7,441 nucleotides of DNA, from assembly GCA_031412355.1 (NCBI GenBank), contig JANOCR010000205.1, forward strand, positions 1 to 7,441, given 5' to 3'. The notes beneath the pieces were generated by a model. The model was not told the origin of the DNA, searched no databases, and worked only from the letters and a program-made list of their open reading frames with translations. This DNA is from JAENVT01 sp031412355. Lineage in GTDB: Bacteria; Actinomycetota; Acidimicrobiia; Acidimicrobiales; Ilumatobacteraceae. This document shows, piece after piece, positions 1-6,194 of this stretch. Made by a program: the position numbers and the translations under genes. Position 1 is the stretch's first letter; every line of letters starts with the position of its first letter.

Positions 1-3000
1 GCGGCAGCCCACGAGTCGGCGCTGACCGCCCGCTCGTAGCTGTCCCACTCGCTGCGCACGCCGGCAAGATCGCCTCGGTGAGCATGTGCACGCATGCGCA
101 ACGCGATCAACTCCTCGTGACCGGCGAGCACCTTCAGTCCCTGACCAGTCGCCCAGAACACCCCGTCGATGTCGCCGATCGACAGGTAGTGGGCAGCCAG
201 CTCGGCCGAGGCCGAGGTCGCCAACAGCACCAACGACGAGGTGATCCCCTCGGCGTCGGGCCACAGATACGACGTGCCCGCAAATGGCATGCCGTGGATC
301 TGTGCCACACCGGGACGCAGTATCGCAATCGCGTCGCGCCCGCCGAGTCCGCGAGCTGCAGCGACCCGGTCGGCGAGCAGTTCGGCATCGCTGAGGACCA
401 ATTCGTGCAGCGGCAAGTCCTCGTTCATGGTTCGTCCGATCCACTCCTGTCCTGCGGGCGGTGACACGATCCTGGCCATCGCCCGCCGAGCGTCGCTGAC
501 GACGTTCGAGAACGTCGCGTCGCGCACTTCTAGATCCCACAGCGCAGTGCGTGCCGACGTGCGGGTCGGATGGTGACGATGCTGGCTCAGCCATACGACC
601 AGTTCTTCAGCCTTGGATCGGTCGAACTCAACCGTGGCTCCATCGGCCGATCGAACCGCAACGTGGCCGAGAATGTGCACAGCCAACTCGTGTGCTCTGT
701 CGGAGTACTCGGCGACGTCGACGCGTGGGACTTCGACGAGGTGAACTACGTCGGCCGTCAGCGCCCGTTCGGCGCTGTCCAGCAGATCGTCGACCGCTGC
801 CAGATCGCTGGCCGACAGTCCCACTGGAACGACACGAAGCCCCAACGGCTCGAGCACGAAACCGCCACCGGCGACACGAAGCACTGCGCAACTACCGACA
901 ACCGGCCGATCGATCATTACGCCGACTCCGCGTCCACCGCCACCGGCGAGCGTCGCCAGCATGGCCAACTCATCAGGTTCCTTGGCATCGATGCTCATCA
1001 ACAACGACGGTTCCCACGCCTCGCCGCCGTGGGCGGCAGCGCGGAGCGCGAACGTGGTGACCGCGCCACTGGTCGCTGAGCAGATGCTGCCCACTGTGGT
1101 TCGTACCGCCTCCACAGCCACAGCGAGCGAGTCGTGCGACTCGACGCTGAGATTGCCGAGGTGCGCCTCGACTGCGATGCCAACGGTGAACACACGACTG
1201 GATTCAGCGAACGGAGACACCGCAAGCGACGCAGCCGCGCAGCGCACGATCGACGCAGCGACCGCAGGTTCAGCATCGACCGCAAGCAGCCCGATCGCTT
1301 CGAGATCGACGAACAACTGGCCACCGGCCGATTCACCGATGTGGATGATCGCGGGACACGGTTGGTTGGTACGGCGGGCGTCAGACGCCAGGTCGGCGAG
1401 TGAGACCTTGGCGGGCAGACGCCAGGCCCCAGTCTCGACGTCAACGACCCAGTGCAACGAGGCTGCCAACGCGGGTCGGTCGGTGTGCAGACGGATCTCG
1501 CCGTCTTCAGCGACCTCTGCTGCCAGGGCCCGAGCCTGCTGGCGAGCGAGGTCGGGGGCGGCACAGCGAAGGGCGAGGTCGAGCCGAGCCAGGCGATCCG
1601 CCGGACCGAGGGATCGCAGCATTGTCTCGGTATCAACTTGCAGTTCGGTCGGCGGCCGCAGACGTGCCCCGACACGGGCGCTACGGAGCTGATGTCGGCG
1701 GCGAGCATCGAGCACCGTGATCGCTCCGCCGCACAACAGAACAGCAGCAGCCAACCCGCGCTTGATCGGCACCCCGTTGCTCGACAAGGTGTCGACGACG
1801 GCGCCAACGGTCGCGTCGATCGCCGCTGGCTGGGCCAGCGTCGGTGCTGGGGGTGCGAACGCGACCTCCGGCAACGTGTCGACAGGAGCAGGCAGGCCGG
1901 CGGTGATGGGCGGTGACTGCTCGACGACTGACGGCGTCACCTCGGCCGGCATTACATCGGCCGGCGCGACCTCGGCCGGTGGCTCGGCGGGTTCGAGAGT
2001 CGGGATGACCTCCTGAATCTCTTGTGGCCGCAGATGCACGACGTCGCCCGGCCGAATCAGACGCGCATCGGCGTAGGCGAGAATTGGCGCGTTGATGCGC
2101 ATCAGTTCCTCGGTATACGCCGCCACCTCCCGGTTGGCGACCGACGGATCGAGATGATCCTCGGCGATCCGCCAGTACGAGTCGCCGGGGACGACGACGT
2201 ATTCGTCCATGACTGTCAGCGGGACACCCGACGACACTGTGACCGGCGCAGTGTCAGCGACCGCAGCAACGGGAACGTCGAGGAGCCACCCTGGCTCGAT
2301 CAGCGCCGGGGTCGAGAATCGATGCCCGTCGCGCATCACCGTCCCGAGGTTCGCGGCGACGATCTGCTGCGCGATCGCTGCGACGTCGCGTCCGTCCGCC
2401 ACGCGTTCGGCGATAGCCCACACCGAGTCACCACGTCTCACCTCGACGACGGACCATCCGCTGGCGAGAACAGGCGCCGGGACGGGGTCGGCAACGACGG
2501 GCATGACGATCGACGTCGTGCCCGGCTCCGGAAGGTCGGCGGTGCGGTGGTGGACCACGGCCGACGCTGGGCGGCCCACGTTCGAGCCGGCGAGCGTCGG
2601 TGAGGAACTGACGGCCAACGGCAGTACGGCAACAAACACGGTTGCCAACTTGCGCCCCACTACACCCAGTCCGCCGAGACGACGATGACGAGACGATGGC
2701 ATTCCATGGCGCAGCTGGAACACGATTTCGTCGGTCACCGTGTAGACGAGCACCGCGACGCACGCCCAGCCGATGATCAACGCAGCGCGGAAGAAGAGGT
2801 CGACCAACTGTGCGGACGAGTCCAGTCCGTCGACGAGTCGACCGCCCCACGAACGCAGATCATCGGCCGACCATCGCCACGGCGCCGCAACCCCGTGCAG
2901 TGGCGAGCCATGACCAAACCGCTGAGAGGCCACGGCGACGAGCGCCAGCGGTAGCCCGCCGACCACAACGAGGATCGCGGCTGTTGCGCCCACGAGTCGG

Positions 3001-3029
3001 CTGCCAGGTCTGTTGCGTCTTGTGGACAT
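1..3029 (-). CDS. Transmembrane LysM / winged-helix / BTAD protein (3' end beyond left edge)
   Basis: From ATG at 3029 the frame has no stop down to base 1, giving 1009 codons with the C-terminus outside the window. Visible order: basic N-terminus, membrane segment about 12-34, second about 82-100, basic loop (RHRR near 110-115), third hydrophobic segment about 127-145, LysM domain 1 about 192-253 (RRGDSVWAIAERV, then N, then EPGWLLDVP), LysM domain 2 about 277-333 (VPGDSYWRIAE, then IRPGDVVHL), Pro/Glu-rich spacer about 334-415, membrane segment 425-440 followed by ARRR, cytoplasmic part about 445-785, winged-helix-like segment about 788-855 (RDATFSNVVSDARRAM) and BTAD-type helices about 869 onward (HRGDLAGVRSEWDSYERAV near the edge). 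The basic flanks predict LysM domains outside and the C-terminal half in the cytoplasm. LysM binds peptidoglycan and BTAD is known from SARP/AfsR regulators; such proteins are known beside actinobacterial tad genes. A sensory or regulatory role for pili is inferred. It lies 9 bases after the TadG-like gene with a strong ribosome binding site. Confidence 0.88.
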   Translation of the reverse strand, partial: MSTRRNRPGSRLVGATAAILVVVGGLPLALVAVASQRFGHGSPLHGVAAPWRWSADDLRSWGGRLVDGLDSSAQLVDLFFRAALIIGWACVAVLVYTVTDEIVFQLRHGMPSSRHRRLGGLGVVGRKLATVFVAVLPLAVSSSPTLAGSNVGRPASAVVHHRTADLPEPGTTSIVMPVVADPVPAPVLASGWSVVEVRRGDSVWAIAERVADGRDVAAIAQQIVAANLGTVMRDGHRFSTPALIEPGWLLDVPVAAVADTAPVTVSSGVPLTVMDEYVVVPGDSYWRIAEDHLDPSVANREVAAYTEELMRINAPILAYADARLIRPGDVVHLRPQEIQEVIPTLEPAEPPAEVAPADVMPAEVTPSVVEQSPPITAGLPAPVDTLPEVAFAPPAPTLAQPAAIDATVGAVVDTLSSNGVPIKRGLAAAVLLCGGAITVLDARRRHQLRSARVGARLRPPTELQVDTETMLRSLGPADRLARLDLALRCAAPDLARQQARALAAEVAEDGEIRLHTDRPALAASLHWVVDVETGAWRLPAKVSLADLASDARRTNQPCPAIIHIGESAGGQLFVDLEAIGLLAVDAEPAVAASIVRCAAASLAVSPFAESSRVFTVGIAVEAHLGNLSVESHDSLAVAVEAVRTTVGSICSATSGAVTTFALRAAAHGGEAWEPSLLMSIDAKEPDELAMLATLAGGGGRGVGVMIDRPVVGSCAVLRVAGGGFVLEPLGLRVVPVGLSASDLAAVDDLLDSAERALTADVVHLVEVPRVDVAEYSDRAHELAVHILGHVAVRSADGATVEFDRSKAEELVVWLSQHRHHPTRTSARTALWDLEVRDATFSNVVSDARRAMARIVSPPAGQEWIGRTMNEDLPLHELVLSDAELLADRVAAARGLGGRDAIAILRPGVAQIHGMPFAGTSYLWPDAEGITSSLVLLATSASAELAAHYLSIGDIDGVFWATGQGLKVLAGHEELIALRMRAHAHRGDLAGVRSEWDSYERAVSADSWAA
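1935..1979 (-). repeat. Three tandem 15-bp units in the Pro-rich spacer of the LysM gene
   Basis: Three head-to-tail 15-base units at 1935-1949, 1950-1964 and 1965-1979 share the core tcggccgg in plus-strand order. They encode PAEVA, PADVM and PAEVT (residues 351-365). A shorter related piece, PAEPP, precedes them at residues 347-351. The units keep the reading frame and sit in the spacer between the second LysM domain and the fourth membrane segment, where a flexible wall-spanning linker would be expected. Confidence 0.75.
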
Positions 3030-3034
3030 CGGAA

Positions 3035-3040
3035 CTCCCT
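3035..3040 (-). promoter_or_regulatory. Ribosome binding site of the LysM/BTAD gene
   Basis: Read on the minus strand this is AGGGAG, five bases before ATG 3029. It overlaps the TAG stop (3041-3039) of the TadG-like gene, so terminating ribosomes cover the start signal of the next gene. This fixes ATG 3029 as the start and suggests coupled translation. Confidence 0.75.
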
Positions 3041-3458
3041 ACGGCAACGGTGCGTCGATGGCGGCGACTGCTGAGGCCGACCCGGTACCGGTGGATGGAC
3101 GACCGGTCGTTGTGATCGTCACGGCAACCGTCACTCGATTGCTGTCGATCACCAGTGACGACACCCAACCGGTGTCACCGTTCACGGCAAGCAGGCGGGC
3201 AGTCGTTGCAGCGACAGCCGACCGGGCAGCAACGGGGTCGATGCTGGCCATGCCCTCTCGCGCCGCGAGTGGATCGATGGACTGGGCCCCGGCGCGCGCC
3301 GCCTGGAAGGCAATCGCCGCAGCGTTGGCGCGGTCGTCGAGTGATTGATCGACCGTGCGCGACAGCCACACCAGCGAGCCGGCGAGCAACGTGAAGCACA
3401 GGGTGATCATCAGCACCGTCGCCGACCCGGCGTCGGCGCGCTGGGCGAAACGGTTCAT
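3039..3458 (-). CDS. TadG-like pilus assembly protein
   Basis: 139 residues. ATG 3458 is chosen because it overlaps the stop of the preceding gene in an ATGA tetranucleotide; the open frame extends upstream, but that part only shadows the neighbour. The N-terminus has DAGSATVLM (residues 9-17) followed by a membrane segment to about residue 32, resembling class III prepilin starts, with Leu rather than Glu at position +5 after Gly11. Next comes a helical stretch with QAARAGAQSID (52-62) and a short internal duplication, SIDPLAAR (60-67) and SIDPVAAR (72-79), then a beta-rich half rich in Val and Thr (RVTVAVTITTTGRPS) ending in DAPLP. The layout (one membrane helix, QAARAG box, beta-rich tail, position just before a LysM/BTAD gene) matches the small TadG-related proteins of actinobacterial tad loci. 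Proteobacterial TadG is much longer, so this corresponds only to its N-terminal part. A minor pilin or pilus anchoring role is inferred. Confidence 0.8.
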   Translation of the reverse strand: MNRFAQRADAGSATVLMITLCFTLLAGSLVWLSRTVDQSLDDRANAAAIAFQAARAGAQSIDPLAAREGMASIDPVAARSAVAATTARLLAVNGDTGWVSSLVIDSNRVTVAVTITTTGRPSTGTGSASAVAAIDAPLP

Positions 3459-3874
3459 GGCAGACCCGCGGCGCGGTACGTGTCGATCGACGCCGTGCTG
3501 GAGGCGGCGAACGTCGCCGAAGCCGGGTTGGCCAGTACGAGGTCGGAACGCTCGGGTGAACAAGAGACCACCACGGTGACCTCGCCACCCGCACGGAACA
3601 AGGAGGCATCGATCGCGACCGTCGGCCCACCCGGGCATGCCGTCACGTCGGTGAGCATCGCGGCGGCGGTCGCCTGCGCGGCCGCGACCGCAGCGGCCGG
3701 GTTGCGCTGGCGTGCTGCTGCCTGGGCGGCCGCCGAACTGGCGGCCTGCACTTGCGCATCGGTGTCGACCTTGCGCCCGATCCACAGGATGAGGATTGCC
3801 AAAGCGACCGCGACGGGCGCGATCAGAACCAAGCCCAGCGCGTTGGCTTCGCCGCGATCGCGCTGTGGCCTCAC
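3455..3874 (-). CDS. TadE-like minor pilin with two cysteines
   Basis: 139 residues from GTG 3874, which overlaps the previous stop as GTGA; the upstream open frame is a shadow. The N-terminus RDRGEANALG (5-14) precedes a membrane helix at about 15-33. Gly8 is the likely prepilin peptidase site, but +5 is not Glu. An Ala/Gln-rich helix follows (about 40-74), as in TadE-family pseudopilins, then an extracellular beta-rich domain with Cys80 (TACPGG) and Cys105 (VVVSCSPE), plausibly a disulfide, and a conserved-looking end TASIDTYRAAG (127-137). From family memory, actinobacterial TadE-like proteins at this position often have a Val-Ser-Cys strand and a DTYR-type C-terminus, which supports the call. 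The start has no strong ribosome binding site, so translation probably depends on coupling to the gene before. Predicted to sit in the cytoplasmic membrane or at the pilus base or tip. Confidence 0.82.
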   Translation of the reverse strand: MRPQRDRGEANALGLVLIAPVAVALAILILWIGRKVDTDAQVQAASSAAAQAAARQRNPAAAVAAAQATAAAMLTDVTACPGGPTVAIDASLFRAGGEVTVVVSCSPERSDLVLANPASATFAASSTASIDTYRAAGLP

Positions 3875-4251
3875 AACGGCACCCAACCCTCGAGTGCTAC
3901 CGCTGCAGTGACCCGCACCGCTGCGGAGGTCCCGCGCAACATTCCCGGCGCGTCTCCGGTGATTGTGACAACGACAAACGTCGCCGTGCTCTCGACAGAG
4001 ACGTGAATCCCGGTGAGCACGCTGTCGCTGACGAGCGATGCCGAGGCCGCAGCCGCTGCCTGCGGTGCCGGCAGTCGATCGCGCGCGACGAGCACCGCCG
4101 TCTCGCGGGCGATCACGCGTGCTTCGGTGCGCGTGTGGTTCCACATCGCCGCTTGGAATCCCATGAACATCAACACCAGCAGCAGAGGCGCCAGCAAGAC
4201 GATCGTCAGCGAGGCGCTCCCGCGGTCGGCGTCGTAGCGGTCGTTGATCAC
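3871..4251 (-). CDS. tadE: TadE-like minor pilin
   Basis: 126 residues, start GTG 4251, eight bases after the prepilin stop; no ATG is available before the membrane helix. The N-terminus DRGSASLTIVLLAPLLL (residues 9-25) is the prepilin-type junction with cleavage expected after Gly11, running into a single membrane helix (about 15-33). The usual +5 Glu is Thr16. Next comes FQAAMWNHTRTEARVIARETAVLVARD (split at about residue 45), the amphipathic helix that follows the membrane span in TadE proteins, then a short Ala-rich stretch and beta strands (HVSVES, FVVVTITGDAP). TadE proteins are pseudopilins needed for Flp pilus assembly. This is the first of three consecutive small single-span proteins and its stop overlaps the next start. 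The symbol is by family position only. Confidence 0.82.
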   Translation of the reverse strand: MINDRYDADRGSASLTIVLLAPLLLVLMFMGFQAAMWNHTRTEARVIARETAVLVARDRLPAPQAAAAASASLVSDSVLTGIHVSVESTATFVVVTITGDAPGMLRGTSAAVRVTAAVALEGWVPL

Positions 4252-4259
4252 GATTCAGC

Positions 4260-4481
4260 TCACGGCGCGGACGGCGCCTGAATTGGCTTCTCGGCCTCGG
4301 TCTTGATCTTGCCCCACAGAATCGCAGCGATCACGGCGACCGCGACGCCGGCGGCGACGAACCACAACACCTGTTCCAACGACACCGCCCCGCGGTCGCG
4401 TTGCGCTTCACTTGGTGCGAGGCGGCGCAGTCGCCCGTAGATCACATGGGCGATTGCTGACAGCATCAGGTCGATGTTCAT
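4260..4481 (-). CDS. Flp-type prepilin (likely major pilin)
   Basis: 73 residues from ATG 4481, with AGGAG just upstream. A 31-residue basic leader (GRLRRLAPSEAQRDRG, 16-31) ends in Gly31; the mature protein would start AVSLEQVLWF with Glu36 exactly at +5, the hallmark of type IVb/Flp prepilins. A membrane helix follows (about 37-56), then a short polar tail with several Lys and Glu and two prolines. The mature product would be about 42 residues, in the range of tiny Flp pilins. The leader is longer than in many Flp prepilins, and +6 is Gln rather than the common Tyr. It is the only candidate main subunit here, between the tadC-like gene and three minor pilin genes. Cleavage needs a prepilin peptidase that is not in the window. 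Calling it the major rather than a minor pilin is inferred. Confidence 0.82.
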   Translation of the reverse strand: MNIDLMLSAIAHVIYGRLRRLAPSEAQRDRGAVSLEQVLWFVAAGVAVAVIAAILWGKIKTEAEKPIQAPSAP

Positions 4482-4485
4482 CTTG

Positions 4486-4490
4486 CTCCT
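4486..4490 (-). promoter_or_regulatory. Ribosome binding site of the prepilin gene
   Basis: Minus-strand AGGAG, four bases before ATG 4481, overlapping the TAG stop (4491-4489) of the TadC-like gene. It is one of only two clear Shine-Dalgarno sites in the window. A strong site before the prepilin gene fits a need for more pilin than platform protein, but expression cannot be read from sequence. Confidence 0.72.
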
Positions 4491-5364
4491 ATCGAGAAAA
4501 GTTGAGGGCGGGGTAGACGACTGCAGCCATGATCAACAACGACATGCCGACGAGTGGGACGGTGATCTTGCCGGTGCGCACCCTGGCGTCGGTTTCCTGG
4601 TCGGCGGACAACGCGCCGCGCAGGGTTGCACATTTGGCGGCAAGGCTCCTGGCGACGGGCGCGCCAGCAGAAGCTGCCAAGGATGCAGACGCAGAGATCT
4701 GTTGCAGCTCGACGAGGTCAAGGTCGTCTCCGAGTTGGGCGAGCGCCGAGACGAGCGAGCGGTTCGATGTCTCGGCCACGAGGATCCGTCGGCGCAATTC
4801 GACGAACAGCCGCCCGTCGCCGGCCTGCGCTGCCTGGCGCAGCGATCCTTCGTTGCCGACGTTTCCGGCTAGCAGCATCGTGACGACATCGAGGTACGAC
4901 GAGAGTTGATAACGCAGGTCGTGGCGTTGCACATTCGCTGCCGATCGCATCGACGACTGGACCACCAGTGGCCCCGCGACCGCGCCCATTAGGGCGAGCA
5001 TCAGAGGGATGACCACACCGATAGAAAAGATGCCCGCTGCCTGGCCGATCGCGAGAAGGAACGACGGGCCGAAGAGCCCGGCGACAAATGCGGCCGACAG
5101 ATACGCGGCATGTACCTCTTGTGACCGGCCCACCAGACGAAGATCCGCCACAACGTCGGGTCGAAGCCGCAGGCGGCGCGCCAGCGCGCGGCCGAGCCGC
5201 GACCAGCCGACATCCGGCCCTGTGCCGAAGGCCTGTCGCGAACGACCGAGGTATGTCGATACCTTGGCCAGCGCGGGCCGCCGCTGCGCCATCCCGGTGA
5301 GCACCAACCAGACGCCGCCTGCACCGATGAGGGTGGCAATGATCAACCGTGCCGTGGCCGTCAC
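4489..5364 (-). CDS. tadC: TadC-like pilus platform protein (type II secretion F domain)
   Basis: 291 residues. The open frame continues upstream to 6213, but that part overlaps the whole TadB gene and reads as Arg/Gly-rich shadow. GTG 5364 overlaps the TadB stop as GTGA and leads directly into a membrane helix (LIIATLIGAGGVWLVLTGM, 7-25), so it is chosen. A basic cytoplasmic stretch (about 26-85) is followed by two hydrophobic spans (about 88-107 and 110-135) and the F domain, with RYQLSSYLDVVTMLLAGNVG (151-170) and a long helical part. A final span (about 266-284) ends in YPALNFSR. TadC partners TadB in the inner-membrane platform on which the TadA ATPase acts. Length and the C-terminal span are normal for the family. 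Confidence 0.9.
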   Translation of the reverse strand: MTATARLIIATLIGAGGVWLVLTGMAQRRPALAKVSTYLGRSRQAFGTGPDVGWSRLGRALARRLRLRPDVVADLRLVGRSQEVHAAYLSAAFVAGLFGPSFLLAIGQAAGIFSIGVVIPLMLALMGAVAGPLVVQSSMRSAANVQRHDLRYQLSSYLDVVTMLLAGNVGNEGSLRQAAQAGDGRLFVELRRRILVAETSNRSLVSALAQLGDDLDLVELQQISASASLAASAGAPVARSLAAKCATLRGALSADQETDARVRTGKITVPLVGMSLLIMAAVVYPALNFSR

Positions 5365-6194
5365 GACTCGGCCTGACGCAGGGTTAGGAAGCGTGACGGT
5401 TGGCGGAAGGTGGCCAGGCGGCCGACCCACACGAGCAGCGCGCCGTAACCGACCAGCACCAGAGCGAGGAAGACCTGTCCGGAAACGTCGTCGTAGGCGT
5501 TCAGGTACGAGCTTCGGGCGAAGAGGAAGACCGCGCCCAACAGGCCACACATCACCACCGAGACCATCAGCACCTCGCGCCGCATCGGGGCTCGCTCGGC
5601 TTCGACGATGCGCCGGCGATCTGCCTGATGACGCGCCTGCGAAGCAAGCGCCGATAGCACGTTTTCGGTTTCGGCACCGCGAGACACGGCGATCAGCAGA
5701 CCTACTGCGACAAGATCGGCGAGCGGTTCGTCCATGTCGTCGGCAAAGCGACGGAAGGCGACCTCTGCAGGCTGTCCCGCCGACAAGCGGGCAAACAGCA
5801 GCCGCACATGTGGGCGGATCGACGGCGGACAATTCTCGGTGGTGGCCCCGATCGCGCCGACAGGTTGATTGCCGGACTGCAGGACATCGCGAACGTTCTC
5901 GACCCACGATGCCAGAGCCTCGGTGCGCTCTACGCCGACGTCGACGCCGGAACGTCGCCGACGCATCGACGCGGCCAGCCAACCAACGATGGCGCCAACC
6001 ACGATCGAGGGGATGATCCACCCCGACGCCGCGGCGACCAGCAACCCGGCTCCAATCGCCAGCACCGCTGGCAGTCGCTGCGCCGGCCTCGAGCGGACCA
6101 CAACAACCTGGGGATGCCAACCGGACCAGGCAACCGCCAGGCCGACCACCAGCAGCACCGCTGCGAGTGCGAGCAGCAACTCGTCGCGATTCAC
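5361..6194 (-). CDS. tadB: TadB-like pilus platform protein (type II secretion F domain)
   Basis: 277 residues from GTG 6194, overlapping the ATPase stop as GTGA. Membrane spans are at about 5-24 and 42-75 (probably two close spans), then a basic patch (RRRR 78-81), a cytoplasmic F domain of about 90-205 (EALASWVENVRDVLQSG, later AFRRFADDMDEPLADLVAVG), and two C-terminal spans at about 208-226 and 241-259. This topology is that of TadB, the inner-membrane platform subunit that with TadC contacts the ATPase. No signal peptide beyond the first span is expected. Ribosome binding is weak (GGTGG), which fits translational coupling to the ATPase gene. TadB and TadC are distinguished by order and spans; the two families are related. 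Confidence 0.9.
   Translation of the reverse strand: MNRDELLLALAAVLLVVGLAVAWSGWHPQVVVVRSRPAQRLPAVLAIGAGLLVAAASGWIIPSIVVGAIVGWLAASMRRRRSGVDVGVERTEALASWVENVRDVLQSGNQPVGAIGATTENCPPSIRPHVRLLFARLSAGQPAEVAFRRFADDMDEPLADLVAVGLLIAVSRGAETENVLSALASQARHQADRRRIVEAERAPMRREVLMVSVVMCGLLGAVFLFARSSYLNAYDDVSGQVFLALVLVGYGALLVWVGRLATFRQPSRFLTLRQAES

Noticed and set aside
78..1060. Several plus-strand open frames over the BTAD end of the large gene
   Set aside because: All overlap each other and the supported minus-strand frame; none has a recognisable motif.
998..1807. 269-residue minus-strand open frame within the large LysM/BTAD gene
   Set aside because: It is out of frame with the continuous 1009-codon frame, is Arg/Ser-rich and shows no domain, so it is a shadow.
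1935..1991. Short tandem repeat as a possible CRISPR or regulatory iteron
   Set aside because: There are no spacers, the period is 15 bases, and the units keep a Pro-rich coding frame, so they are part of a protein linker.
3345..3911. 188-residue plus-strand open frame opposite the minor pilin genes
   Set aside because: Antisense to two proteins with convincing prepilin-like N-termini; composition is Ala/Arg/Thr-rich and no start signal or family match is visible.
5009..6016. 335-residue plus-strand open frame opposite the TadB and TadC genes
   Set aside because: It is rich in Arg, Pro and Ala, has no recognisable domain, and lies antisense to two genes with clear family features; typical of high-G+C shadow frames.
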